DNA from: Martensiomyces pterosporus | Taxonomy: Eukaryota > Kickxellomycota > Kickxellomycetes > Kickxellales > Kickxellaceae | Direction: 5' to 3' | Assembly (NCBI GenBank): GCA_025201845.1 | Contig: MU603950.1 | Location: 63,709 to 127,708, forward strand | DNA length: 64,000 bases | Part shown: positions 44,547-55,777 of the stretch, one piece after another | Numbering within the stretch: the stretch's first letter is position 1 | Layout: each line of letters begins with the position of its first letter | Notes under the pieces: model-generated | The model's database searches: none | What the model saw: only the letters and a program-made list of their open reading frames with translations | Told to the model about the DNA's origin: nothing | Translations under genes and position numbers: made by a program

Positions 44547-45992
44547 TATTTGACTGGTTGATGGAAGAGCACGTATAAAAGGATATAGCGTGGGTTCGTA
44601 ATGCAGAGCGAAGCTATCTATACGCAAGCAACGAATGTGGTGCCAGATGTCTATTACTGCTCTACGGATGCTGTGTGCGGGCTGGCAGAGAAGCAGGGCG
44701 CAAGCAGGAAAAGGATGTAGGATAATGACGTAGATATGCTAATTGCAAGCGAATAAGCACGGGATACGAAAAGGATATCCTCCTTGCAAGTATAAGAGAG
44801 GAGGCAAGAGACGAGTAGTGCAGACGAATAGTGGAAGGGGCAGTAATCCGAAGCAAGCCAGGGGCGCGCTCCACTTTTTAACCTTTGTGCGCAGGCTGAA
44901 AACCTGTTCCCCCAGTCATTATTCTGCAGGGTTTTCAAGCAGCGACAGGCGACGCATGCCTTTTCGCACAGAGCGGAAGTCTCGCAAGGCGGAAATAGAG
45001 ACAAAAGCAGAAATTCTTGGCTCACCTTGCACAGAGAGGGCTTAGCTGTGAAGATTCTTGACCATCCTGTGCGTCTATTGAGCTATTTTCGGCCAGCCCT
45101 GTGAAACTCATCCTTTTATCCTTTGGGGCAAGGGTGCGCGTTGCGCGCATTGTCTTGCAACTATTCTTAGCAAGGGCTGGCCGCCCAGGAACAATGTGCG
45201 TTGCACGAGATGCTCCTGTCAAATCGAATCACAGCAGTGCGCTCGCCTATGTGCCAATGGGAGCATGCTGCCACACCAGGCGCTGCACTCCCGACCTGTT
45301 ACATGTAACCCACTCCCCCAGTGCAGTCAAACCAAGCATGCAGTAAACAGCACACGGACGAAAGGCGGGCAATGTTTACTACAGGCCAAGCGTTCCACCG
45401 AGAACGCACAGCAGCAGCGGTCAATGTGGGGGCATGCAGCAAGGCAAGCAACTCCCTTTTCCTTGACGTGACCATGACGATGGTGGCGGGGTTGGCACAG
45501 CATTCAGCCAAGTGCCTCATGCGCCTGACATCCCGGGGTTTACAGCGTGTCCACCAGAAAACATGTTCAAACACAGCCAGGCTACAAAAAACTATAAGGG
45601 TGCGTGGGTGAGAGAGGGCAGCTGGGGACGACAGCGATGTAAAAGCAAAGCTCCGCTGGGTGACGAGCGGGGCGGAAGTGAAAAGCAATAGTAGCACCAG
45701 CAGAAAGCAAGACAGGCAAACAGAAGGCGCTGTGCTGGGAAGTGTGAAGAGCAAAGGTGAGCGAAAGAGGCTGCGCGTGCATAAGGAGGGCGAAATTAAA
45801 ACAGCTGCTATACAAACAGGGCATCTACTGTGTGCTGCATCCGTTCGTTTATTTTTGATAGTAATGGAGCGGAGTGGGCTGAGTGCATGCTGGGAGGTGT
45901 TCAGGGACAAAAATAGAGTTTCGCACACATTCACACGCCCGCACTGCATGTGCGCACACAGTGCCTCTGTGGCAGAAAACAGGCATTTGTGA
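44547..45992. other. Spacer between the transcription factor 3' end and the GPI protein B promoter
   Basis: No gene is supported. A 239-codon minus-strand frame (45299-46018) overlaps the end of the transcription factor gene in another frame and has no recognisable feature. Confidence 0.45.
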
Positions 45993-48900
45993 TTAGGGCC
46001 TTGGCGGCGGCATTCCAAGCTGCTGGTGCTGAGGAACAGGCTGCTGTGTCATAGACGATGGCCGATGAGCATGTAAAGGCGACTGCTGCTGCTGCTGCTG
46101 CGGTAGCGGGGGAGCAGTAGCAGCTGCAGCCGCAGCCGCAGCAGATGGCAGCATCATGGATACCGGTGGCGGTGGCGGTTGACGGTCGCTTGAGAGCGCT
46201 GCAATCGACATACTCGAGTTCTGCGACTGCATAGCCGATGTAGGCGGCATCATATGCGCAGGCTGAGGCGACCGCTGCTGCGGCTGAGAGTGCGCGTGCA
46301 TCCAGTGTCCAGCCTCTGAGGCGGGTGGTGCCGATGACGTCGGAATTGATGTCGCTGGCACACCTGCTGATGCTGCTGCCAAATCCGAGGGCTGGGGGAG
46401 CTCATAGCCCTCGACCTCGCGCCATGCCTCGCGGATCTTGGATACGTGGCCAGACACGCGCCAGTACGGCGACATTCCCTCGAGAATCTTGACAAGCGGC
46501 CTCACTCCCTCCTTGGCCTGGGCAGGCGTGCATGGCGGCGGAGGCAGCGGTGGGGGCAGAGGAGGCGGCAGGGCGCCGATGTCCTGTGGATTAGAGAGCA
46601 GCCCCATGTCGCGAGCCTCTGCCGAACACCCAGGCAGGCCCATGTCTCCTGCACCGCCCAACGACGACCGAGGGCCTTGGGGGATGCGCATCTCGTTCGC
46701 CTTTGCAACAGCCTCATTGTGGCGCCGAAGCGCATCCTCCCAGCGCGGCGTCAGCTTCATGTTCTGCAAGTGGATACAGGCACCGATGTATGCTGCTGAG
46801 CAGGTAAACATGTTGAAGCGCATAAAGAACGTCGCATCATCCACAACCTGCCCTGGACCTGCCGCCGAATCAACAAAGCCGCTGCCCGGTGTAGGAACAC
46901 CTGGAGAGTTGGTATGCTGCTGCTGGTATGGCGAGTGAGCGTTTTGTGTCGAGTCTCGGCGGTCGACGGGCACATGAAGAGCGCTATCGTTGCCACCACC
47001 CTGCATCGTCATATTTGGCTGGTGAGGCTGCTGGGGAGACGCGCGCATCTCGCCAGCCGCTGGAGCTCTGTCATACCGAGATGTTGCACTAGGGCCGCCG
47101 CCACCTCGGCCATCGCCGTACACAGGGCTGTTTCTGTCATTCGAGACGACATCGCCGCGGTAAGGCGGCAGAACCTGGGGCCTAAACGTCGGGTCGTAGT
47201 ACGAAGTGCTGGCGCTCATCGACGCCACTCGGCGCACCTCTGTCGCTCTCTTTACAGCGGTTGACATGGCGATAGCAGCCTCAGTGCAGCGGCGCCAAGC
47301 AGCCTGGACCATGCGCTGGAGCTCCTCGCGGATGATCTCGGGGCTATTGCCGTTATCGTCCAGAGGCAGCAGTGCAGCATCATCGTCGCCGTCCATACCA
47401 TCTCCATGCATTATCCCGTCTATGCCCGAGATGCTGCCACCACCGGCACCATACTGGCGGCGCGCTGTCCACCCGGCGTGCAAGCCATACTGGCGGCGGC
47501 GCGATGAGTAAGACGGCTCGAATGGCTCGCTAGCTTCACCCATGTGCCTCCGGGCTCTAACGTCGGCAGCAAGCTGCTGATTGACGTCCATATCCATCAG
47601 CGACCGCCACAGCAAGCTCGTCAGTCCACTCGGCCCGAACTCAAGCCCTGCACCGTCCGAGTTGCCCGACGACTGGTAGCCAAAAGTCGGTGCCCCGTCA
47701 TCAACACTATCGGGGAGAAGCAGGCCTTGCACCATGACAATCAGGCTTTGGAGCTGGATGACGCCGCCGTAGTACACGATCTGCTGGTGGAAGTACGTGA
47801 TGCGGTCCTGCAAGGGCAGCTGGCTGTAGAGGTAGGGCTTGCGTGCATACTGCGCGATGGGCAGCGATGAGTACCACTCTGTAAACTGTGCCTCGAGCGC
47901 AGCGGCGCGCTCCTGCAGAACACGCATACGCGAGCGCCAGTCTGGCGGCCAAGAAGAGCCAACCGATGCCGAGTGCCAGCCACTACGACTCGTCCTAGTA
48001 AACTGAAGCCGAGATTTCCGCGACCCAAGCCAGATCGACGTCGATGACTGCTTCATGGCTGCGCCCGAAGCATTGCGCCCAACCCCACGGGATGCAGCGC
48101 CATAGCGCCCGTATGCAGATCTGCCCATCCCTTGCCCAGCACTACCCATGTCGGCCGAGTATTCCGAGTCCAAGTTCTCGGCACGAAGCTGTGCCAATAG
48201 CTCGGTGCCCTCCATGAGCGGCGGCGACGCAAGGGCACGGATATCCTCGCCGAAATCAACAACGCTATCAATCAGACCAGCCAGCGCGGCAAGGTACCGG
48301 TACACATTGGGGTCGGTGCTTGGAGTAGCCGCGATCTCGTTAGTTGCCTGCTCCGAGAGCGACGTGTGCATAACGGCCTCACGGAACGTGCGTACCATGA
48401 GCCCCACAGGCTGGCTGTTGTCGATAGTGGCTGACGCTGTGTTAGGCGAGACAGTGGTCGGCTGTGCGTGCATCGAGTCCCACTCTAGATCGCTGCACGG
48501 CAAGCGTACACGGAACCCTGAAATTGGGATCATGCGTGGGCTGCCCGCGTTCAGGTAATACATGCGGTCGAGGATATACATGGACCACCACAACCTGCGC
48601 AAGGTCTCAAACTCGATCCACTGCTTTCGGAGGTCCGCTGAGGCGCTGACATTAGCCGACAAGTGGCCATCGCTAGAACGGGGATTTCCACCTTCGTGCA
48701 TGTCAATATCGTTGGGGCCACCGGGCAGTGGTGGCGGGCCACTGCTGGCTGTATGCATAGTTTGCCAGCGTGACGAAGGGCCTGCAGTCGGGGATGCCCA
48801 GTGCTGAGCACGTTTGCGCTGGTGCATAGCGGCGGCCGAGTTGAAGATGCCACTGACGTCCTGCAGCTTGGTCGGGTCGTCCATAAGGTGCACCCCCATG

Positions 48901-50915
48901 CGCTGCGCAATGCGCACAGCAGCTGCGTGCGTTTCGACAGCAAGCTCAAGCTCCCAGTTTCCCGCATAGTAGATGCTGAGCAGGATGTGCGATTGCAGCA
49001 GCTCTATGACCTCACGCCGACTCATGTCCTTGTCTGCACCACCAAGGTCGCTGCCAGAATCCCTTGCAATCACCATGCGCCCGCGCTCGTTGCGCGACCA
49101 CTGGGGCCGTGCCTGCCTGTGTCCAAAGCGGTTGACAAGCATAGCATGGGCCTTTTCTGCATAGCCAGCTCCAAGCATGCTGCTGTTAAGCTTTTGCGCG
49201 CCATAAGGGTGCTGCTGCTGCTGCTGATTTGATTGCTGAGGCGGCCGGTTTCCGTGGTGCGACTCGAACCGCGCCGAAACGGCATGGATGGCAAGCCAAA
49301 GCGGCAGGGTGAGCGACCGGTCGCGGATATTTTGCACAAGGGTCTGGCGATGGACAATGGGGAACCCTGGAGTGATATACTCGAACAAGTCCAGCACAGC
49401 TTGGTCCACGCCAAGGGGAGGAGTGGGGAGCATCATGGGGTCGAGGGGGCCGCGTGCCATATGGTGGTGAGCAGAGCCACCACGTCCAACAGCCACGCTC
49501 AGAGGGGGCAAGGCCGGAGACGATCCATAGTCGCTGGGCGCATATGCCGGTGTCGAAGCGCCGCTTATATCGGCTCCCGAGCCAGGAGGGCCCTGAGGGT
49601 ACCCGCCCGAGGGCCCTGCTGCGCCTCCCTGGTGCCAGCCATACAAGGGGCTCCCTGCGTTCATGGGGACACTCTGACCAGGCTGCTGGCCCTGGCTACC
49701 GGCAGGAGAGATCATTGCGCTGGCATTGACATTAGCCAATCCCTGTAGCTCAGGCGGAAGGGGTTGTCCAGGCAGTGCAAAGTCAGCAAACGTGTACATG
49801 CGCGGCGGGCGACCGCGTTTGCGAACTTCCGGGTAAATGCACTGGATACCACGACGCTGGCAGTTGGAGCAGCTTGGGTGGCTACTATCGCACCGAATTT
49901 TTTTCCGCCGGCACAGTAAACACGCCTGATTTAGCCGGCGCTTCTGCGACTGATGGCTGCTACTGCCCTTGTCGCTACTATTACTGTTGCCATGCCCTTG
50001 TTTCTGTTTTGAACCTGAGACAGACGTAGCTCCCGATCCTGATCCAGCAGCATCGGCGGCCTTTGGGTCCGAGGTAGAAGTGGCGTTACTAGCATGGTCA
50101 TCACGATTGGCGCTCTCATTCAATGTCTCTTCACCTGAAGAGCCTACTCGTCGTTGCTGCTGCTGCTGCTGCTGCTGATTAGTGTTTCCATTATCGTGCA
50201 TATCACGAGCACCGCCTGCAGGCTGCTGCGGTGACATGGGCATAGGTGCTTGCTGAGCAATATTAGCCGGCGTATCCGAATGGCTGCCACCACCACCACC
50301 ACCAGCTGCTGTGGAAGTAGTGGCTATGGCCGATGCAGTGATAGTAGCGGTTGCGGTAGCAGCTGAGGCGGCAAGACTATTAATACCTGTATAGGAATGT
50401 GACTGACGCGGGGACGCAAGAGGAGCGGCGACAGAACTCTGCTGCGCTGTAGAGGACGAGGGGCTAGGTAGGCGGTCTGGCTGCTGCTGGTGATGAGACA
50501 CAGCCGTGTACGCCGAATAATGGCCATGGCCTGAATGCGGCGACTGTGAGGCGGCAGGTGACTGCAATGGAAGCTCATACTCGCTCCGTATCCGCTTTAC
50601 GCCATCCGACCGATCTGAGGGCATTGGGCGATGGCTGGCGCCAATATCTGTGCTTCTGGTGCTGTCTTGCTGTTGTCGGGAGTACCAATCGGAATTGTCC
50701 CTGGCCATGTTACTCCTCATTCCAGTGCTGGGTCCTGACGAGGACATTGTAGGCGGCTGCTGAACATGGTGGTGGTGGTGGTGCTGCTGCTGCTGTTGGC
50801 CGCCTCTCGTATCAAGGCTACCCGATAAGGCGGGCATGGGCACGGGGAGGGAGCCCTGCGGTAAGAGGCGTGCCAGAGGGCGTTCCTCAGACGGCAGGTC
50901 GGTCGATTGCGGCAT
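45993..50915 (-). CDS. Zn2Cys6 fungal transcription factor
   Basis: A nuclear sequence-specific regulator of 1640 residues. The zinc cluster is at about 330-362 and has the exact C-x2-C-x6-C-x6-C-x2-C-x6-C pattern (CLLCRRKKIRC, then HPSCSNCQRRGIQC), followed by a basic linker KRGRPP. The fungal-specific middle homology region spans roughly 505-800, including VLDLFEYITPGFPIVHRQ, then LWLAIHAVSARFE, and RLWWSMYILDRMYYLN. Gln-, His-, Ser- and Pro-rich low-complexity tracts fill the N-terminal 320 residues and the C-terminus, typical of activation regions. The start is the first ATG of an open frame with no introns. The target genes cannot be told from the sequence; no metabolic cluster adjoins it. 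Confidence 0.93.
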   Translation of the reverse strand: MPQSTDLPSEERPLARLLPQGSLPVPMPALSGSLDTRGGQQQQQHHHHHHVQQPPTMSSSGPSTGMRSNMARDNSDWYSRQQQDSTRSTDIGASHRPMPSDRSDGVKRIRSEYELPLQSPAASQSPHSGHGHYSAYTAVSHHQQQPDRLPSPSSSTAQQSSVAAPLASPRQSHSYTGINSLAASAATATATITASAIATTSTAAGGGGGGSHSDTPANIAQQAPMPMSPQQPAGGARDMHDNGNTNQQQQQQQQRRVGSSGEETLNESANRDDHASNATSTSDPKAADAAGSGSGATSVSGSKQKQGHGNSNSSDKGSSSHQSQKRRLNQACLLCRRKKIRCDSSHPSCSNCQRRGIQCIYPEVRKRGRPPRMYTFADFALPGQPLPPELQGLANVNASAMISPAGSQGQQPGQSVPMNAGSPLYGWHQGGAAGPSGGYPQGPPGSGADISGASTPAYAPSDYGSSPALPPLSVAVGRGGSAHHHMARGPLDPMMLPTPPLGVDQAVLDLFEYITPGFPIVHRQTLVQNIRDRSLTLPLWLAIHAVSARFESHHGNRPPQQSNQQQQQHPYGAQKLNSSMLGAGYAEKAHAMLVNRFGHRQARPQWSRNERGRMVIARDSGSDLGGADKDMSRREVIELLQSHILLSIYYAGNWELELAVETHAAAVRIAQRMGVHLMDDPTKLQDVSGIFNSAAAMHQRKRAQHWASPTAGPSSRWQTMHTASSGPPPLPGGPNDIDMHEGGNPRSSDGHLSANVSASADLRKQWIEFETLRRLWWSMYILDRMYYLNAGSPRMIPISGFRVRLPCSDLEWDSMHAQPTTVSPNTASATIDNSQPVGLMVRTFREAVMHTSLSEQATNEIAATPSTDPNVYRYLAALAGLIDSVVDFGEDIRALASPPLMEGTELLAQLRAENLDSEYSADMGSAGQGMGRSAYGRYGAASRGVGRNASGAAMKQSSTSIWLGSRKSRLQFTRTSRSGWHSASVGSSWPPDWRSRMRVLQERAAALEAQFTEWYSSLPIAQYARKPYLYSQLPLQDRITYFHQQIVYYGGVIQLQSLIVMVQGLLLPDSVDDGAPTFGYQSSGNSDGAGLEFGPSGLTSLLWRSLMDMDVNQQLAADVRARRHMGEASEPFEPSYSSRRRQYGLHAGWTARRQYGAGGGSISGIDGIMHGDGMDGDDDAALLPLDDNGNSPEIIREELQRMVQAAWRRCTEAAIAMSTAVKRATEVRRVASMSASTSYYDPTFRPQVLPPYRGDVVSNDRNSPVYGDGRGGGGPSATSRYDRAPAAGEMRASPQQPHQPNMTMQGGGNDSALHVPVDRRDSTQNAHSPYQQQHTNSPGVPTPGSGFVDSAAGPGQVVDDATFFMRFNMFTCSAAYIGACIHLQNMKLTPRWEDALRRHNEAVAKANEMRIPQGPRSSLGGAGDMGLPGCSAEARDMGLLSNPQDIGALPPPLPPPLPPPPCTPAQAKEGVRPLVKILEGMSPYWRVSGHVSKIREAWREVEGYELPQPSDLAAASAGVPATSIPTSSAPPASEAGHWMHAHSQPQQRSPQPAHMMPPTSAMQSQNSSMSIAALSSDRQPPPPPVSMMLPSAAAAAAAATAPPLPQQQQQQSPLHAHRPSSMTQQPVPQHQQLGMPPPRP

Positions 50916-53607
50916 AAAAGGAGAGCTGGCAGAGACGCACTTTTAATAAGCAGAATAAAGAAGGAAATAAAAAGAATGAGGAGCCACAAGTGCGCTGCCA
51001 ACGGGGGGCGAGGTAAGGGAGACACAAAGTTTATGAGAAGAAAAGCAATAGCCTGTGCGTGAGTGGTGGCCGGCTGCGTGCGGTTGTGGTTCCTATTTCA
51101 AACAAGTACTAGCTGTAAAGGACACCTTTTCAAGATACAGCCGCCTCCAGAGCCATAGGGGGACGCAGTGCTATTGACCCGATTCAGTGCTGTACGTTTT
51201 GTGTTTAGAAATGAGCCCCGGGTGGACTTGGGTGGGGGATAAGAGAAAGCCCGGTGGCGGAAATAATGTGTAGAGCAAAAGGTGCGTGGGCAGGAGCACA
51301 GAAATAAGAAAGCAAGACCAGATATGCCCACGGGAGCGCGGCTTTGTTACAGCAGCAGAACAAGAGCAATAAGTGGCCCGTGGAAATTTAGCTTGTAATG
51401 GCTGGCGGTAGTAGTGGAGAGGGTGGTTTAAGAGAAAGCCGAGGCAAGACAGGGGGCAGGAAGAGATTCGGCGGAATGTCTGCGAAAATAAAATAAACAG
51501 CCTCCACAGAAGATGGGCAAAGAGAGAAAGCAAGCCTTGCGCTCAAGTGCAGGCGAAGTAAAAGGCAGCCCCAGTCCTGTGGGTCGCCGCCGAGCTGCTG
51601 CGTTCTGGTCCTGGATGAATGCGCTGTGCTCTGTCAGTACAGCACAAAGATGTAGCAGCAGGGTAGGGAAAAACGCGGGGGAGAACAAGCTCAGCCCTCT
51701 TTTTCTACGCAGAGGCAGATGTAGCAGAATAGCAGAGACAGCAGGCTCCCTAAACAGAGCCGATGAGGCGGTAAGTAATAGAAGAATATAAGAGAAAGCC
51801 GCTGGGGTATGTAAGGGTTGGTTTGTGTGGAGCAGCAGTTGTTCTAAGGATCCATGTTCTTAGAAACTGCTGGGGGATTGGAAAAAAGTGGAATTTGATA
51901 AAATGGAGAGCAGGAAGAAAGGAAGCAACTTTGGCTGCCGGCTGCTTTGGATGTGGTTGAACGGCAACCAAAGAGGCACTCGAACAGCGCATTCTAAAGA
52001 GCGAGCAGGCAGGCAGGCAATCAGTCAAATGTGGACATCGGGCTGGCCTGGGAGGGATGGAGCAGGCGCTTGTTCTCACCGCCGGTTTTTTCCTGTGTCG
52101 CAGGCGGCATTCGTCTTGATGGTGTGGCGGAGCCTGCCTTTGTAGCCACGCTTCCGTCGCTTTTCTCTGGACAGCCAAGTAAACCGGCGGCATCACGCAC
52201 CGACAACGCCCTCTACCCAGCGCCTCTCTGGGACCTGCTCCGTTCGCCGTGTTCACAAGAGCAGTGGGGAGCGCACAAAAGTGGCAGTGTGCAAGTGTTT
52301 GTGCTGTGGTGGCACCAGCTGGGCGAACGGAGCAGGGAAATGGCGGCTGTGGCCGGGCTGCTCGCTTGGAAAAGAAAGGACCGACGCGGCATAAAATGCG
52401 GCCTGACCACTGCCTCCCCAATCACGCACTTTCTACAGCTGTTTTGTCGCTCCATACACCAATTTTCACAAGCTTAGCCATTTAGAGAGCTGCAAGAGCG
52501 GGCGGAACGGGAAGCACTGATCGGCAATGGGAAAAAAAGGGGAGGTGTGTGCCTATTTTAATTTCTCCTTCGGGCAGCCTTCTTCTTTCTTGCCGCTCCT
52601 GCTGCGTTCTTGGCCACATGCACACTGCCCGAGCCCACGCTTTGCCCGCGGTGAGCCTCGTTTAGGCTATATGTCCAAATGCCACATCCCGCCCCTTCCA
52701 CACCACTCTTGTCGCATTAATACACGTCATATGCCATTTGTCGCCAACCCCCGCTCCGCCGCTAGTTTCGAGGCTGCCACCCCCCTCCGTGGAATCTATA
52801 TGTTCCGCTTTTCTGCTTGCAGCACGCATCAGCCAAAACTAGGGCAGCACTGGTTGCAATTACCAGAGCGCCAAATGGCGCACAAGCTTTAGCGCACCGG
52901 GGGGGGGAAGTATTATTTGAGAACCCTGCTGACAGGCGCACATTGACTGGAACAATGCCTCTGGAGATCATGGTGCTGACAGATAATGATGGTGCAGGCT
53001 TTTGCTCCACCATCCGCGCTGAGCCTCCTTTTGATGCGCTCCCTTGTCCTCCCACTCTGGAAAGCCGCTACATATGCATAGTGCGTGTTTGTTTGCAACC
53101 ACGCACAGCAAAGAGGGCCCAGGTGAGCGGGGGCCAGTGCATAGGCAGCACCCTGCTTCAGGCACTTTTCTGGTCTTGTGTCGGCTGCTTGCTGGCGTAC
53201 ATGCTAGCGAGCACCGCACTGGGGCTCAACAGTCGCATGGCCAGGATCTCTCCTCCGCCCTACGGCCCACACGCAAATCTTGGAAAGTCGTAGTGTGCTG
53301 GCGCTCATGTGTGCAAATCGCCACTTTGATCCATCGCCGGATCAGGTGCCAGGCAGGAGGAGAGGCTGTGGCACACGCATAGAGGCAGCAAAGAGACGTG
53401 TCCCTGCCACCTGGCCCCATCTGCCGAATTACACTGCACCCAAATCTCTCTCCTGCACCCAAATCTCTCTCCTGCACCCAAACACCCACCAGTTCGTTCT
53501 TGGCATTTCGCCGGCCCAGCATTCACCTTCTCTCTCTCTTTCATCGGCCCTGCACACAAAACACATTACTGGCTTTCGCTCCACACAGACACGCATTGTA
53601 ATTCAGA
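50916..53607. other. 2.7-kb divergent region between the transcription factor and the YIPF6-like gene
   Basis: No gene is supported. The region contains the presumed promoters of both genes. Open frames such as 51750-52421 (-) and 52817-53293 (+) have no recognisable domain, and their composition looks intergenic. A run of nine G's lies near 52900. A 19-bp repeat at 53435-53482 precedes the YIPF6-like start. Confidence 0.5.
53435..53482. repeat. 19-bp tandem repeat in the leader of the YIPF6-like gene
   Basis: The unit TGCACCCAAATCTCTCTCC is present twice, plus a partial third copy, about 125 bp before the ATG and probably in the 5' UTR or core promoter. Confidence 0.92.
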
Positions 53608-54345
53608 ATGATGAGCCGCGACGAGCATCTCATTGAAGAGGACGATGGCTTTGGCCTCGACGCAGATTTCCGCACCACGCAATCCACAACCGCAAAGACT
53701 CCCGATTTGAGCGGCTCTATCGGCGGACGTATAGGCGGCAATAGCAGCGGCCCGTCCAGCGGCCCACCACTCGGGCCTCAAGCCGCCTACTCGTCAAACT
53801 CTTTGCCAGGCGGCTACCACACGAGCACACTGGACGAGCCCATCCTGACCACCATTGGCCGGGACTTTGGCAAGGTCGGACGCAAGACCATCCAAGTGCT
53901 TTACCCGAAAGGCCGCGACAATGCACTGAGGGAGTGGGATCTCTGGGGCCCCATGTTCTTTTGCCTGTCCCTGGCTGTCATCATGAGCTTCCTTGCTCCT
54001 GGACAACAGGCGTCAGCCGTGTTTACTGGTGTGTTCGCCCTCCTGTGCATCGGATCGTGCGTTGTCACACTTAATTGCAAGCTGCTTGGCGGCCATGTCT
54101 CGTTCTTCCAGAGCGTATGCACGCTCGGGTACTGCGTCTCGCCCATGGTGATTGCGTCGCTGATCACTCTGCTCGCGCACAGAATCATCGTCACCATTCC
54201 TGTTGTCGCTGTTGCTGTTGCATGGAGCATATCGGCATCTGTGGGTTTCTTGGCCGGCGCCCAGCTCGCTAACCGCCGCCTTCTTGCCGTGTACCCCATC
54301 TGCCTGTTCTACATTTGCATTGGCTGGATCATCATCATATCCTAG
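53608..54345 (+). CDS. Yip1-family Golgi membrane protein (YIPF6/Yip4-like)
   Basis: A 245-residue membrane protein predicted to act in ER-Golgi traffic or Golgi organisation, probably with Rab GTPases and other Yip1-family partners. The N-terminal 85 residues are cytosolic, Gly/Ser-rich and acidic at the start. The family block TLDEPILTTIGRDFGKVG, then VLYPKG and REWDLWGPMFFC (about 87-130), is the YIPF6/Yip4 hallmark. Five hydrophobic segments follow from about residue 125 to the C-terminus, the standard Yip1 fold, ending in a hydrophobic tail (GWIIIIS). Two adjacent ATGs (53608, 53611) could start it; the first is used. The convergent PPR gene ends 287 bp downstream. Confidence 0.9.
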   Translation: MMSRDEHLIEEDDGFGLDADFRTTQSTTAKTPDLSGSIGGRIGGNSSGPSSGPPLGPQAAYSSNSLPGGYHTSTLDEPILTTIGRDFGKVGRKTIQVLYPKGRDNALREWDLWGPMFFCLSLAVIMSFLAPGQQASAVFTGVFALLCIGSCVVTLNCKLLGGHVSFFQSVCTLGYCVSPMVIASLITLLAHRIIVTIPVVAVAVAWSISASVGFLAGAQLANRRLLAVYPICLFYICIGWIIIIS

Positions 54346-54632
54346 ATGCATTGTTTTTTGCTAGCACTTTGAGAGAGTGAACTGGTTTTGCCTGCGCGTC
54401 TGCGTGGGGTCAGCTAGCATGGGCAGCTGTAATTGTAGAAAGCAACAATTTAACGAGAGCTACGGCTCAAGGACATGCTTCCTCTGCATCGCCATTTTGC
54501 GCAGCTAACTTTGCCCAATGGTCTCCCAGCTCTACTCTGTTCCATGTGTTAGAATATATGGCGCGTCTCTTTCTTTTTCAAAAGCTACGCACATCCACCA
54601 TGACCTGACCATATCTAAATTCTTGGTCAGCG

Positions 54633-55745
54633 TCACTGAGCAGGAGATTCGGGCTGTTCGGCGGGGGCAGAAGAAGCTTCTTGGCGGTGCTTGAGCAAGA
54701 GATCTGGCCGCTGCGCTCTCAAGAACGCGTCAAGGCGCTGCTGGTGCAGCTCCAAGCGCTCAATAAGGTTGGGAGAGAGCCGCTGAACAAACGGCATCTC
54801 CCATGGCTCCGGGTCATCTTTCGTCGTGCACCTCGCGCGGACAGCAGCAATCATCCCGTAAACTGTATTAACAGTCTCCCGAGTAAGAGGGATGTCGAGC
54901 GACACATCCATGAACTTGGCCAGCGGCTCCACAGTTTCGCCCCTTTTCGCCGCCATCTGCTTCAACAACGACGCCAGCCCAGAGAGGAAGTACTCGCCGG
55001 CAGGTTCAAGCAGCTTCCCAGCCCTTGCCGTCCAAGCCTCTTTCTCCGCTGATGTCTCGTACTTGCCAATAACCATGGAGAGCGCCTCTTCGAGAAATCC
55101 AGCACGGATAAGTGCTTCCAGCAGATGGCGGTAGTTTGCAATTGAAAGCTGCAGCCCGGCCTGCTCCAGCTCCTTCAGTGTGGTGCCCAGGTAGTGGAGG
55201 TGGAAGAACGGCATGCCCGTGTAGATGTGGTCCTCGGGTATCTCGCGCTCAACAAATTTGCCCTGCGGTTGCATGTCCTCGTCCCAATGCACGCGCTCGT
55301 TCCAGCCGCATGTATCAATCAGAAGCGTCGCCGTCAAGTTGTCAGGCTTTACACCACGCAGCCGCATCACCTCCCACACTTGCAGCGCCTTGATCGGCTC
55401 AGCAATACGACCATATGCCTCGATCAGCGCGTTGTAGAACTCGGTGTTTAGTGGCAAAGGTCGGGAGCTTGTGGCGTCTCCTCGTTCGGTGCGCTGGTCG
55501 TCTTCGATAGCTACCATGTTGTAGTCAACGTTGGCCAGCGCCACAACAAGCTTCAGTCCGTCGAGACTGCGCAGGTTGCTCATGGCATTGAGCAGAATCG
55601 CATATGTCTCTGGCGTGGCGTGCAGCTGGTAAGCACGCATTTCCTCCAAAACTCGGAGTGCTTCGGCAGGCATTCCCTCGGCACAGTAGGCCCTTACCAG
55701 GCAATTGTACACATCTCTTCCAGGAAGCACCTGCACCCGATCATC

Positions 55746-55777
<32 letters not shown>

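Noticed and set aside
45299..46018. 239-codon minus-strand frame after the transcription factor
   Set aside because: It overlaps the transcription factor end in another frame, is rich in Cys/Leu/Ser with no domain, and lies in a probable 3' UTR.
52817..53293. 158-codon plus-strand frame between the transcription factor and the YIPF6-like gene
   Set aside because: No domain, no promoter signal, and intergenic-like composition; the weak hydrophobic stretch near its end is not enough.
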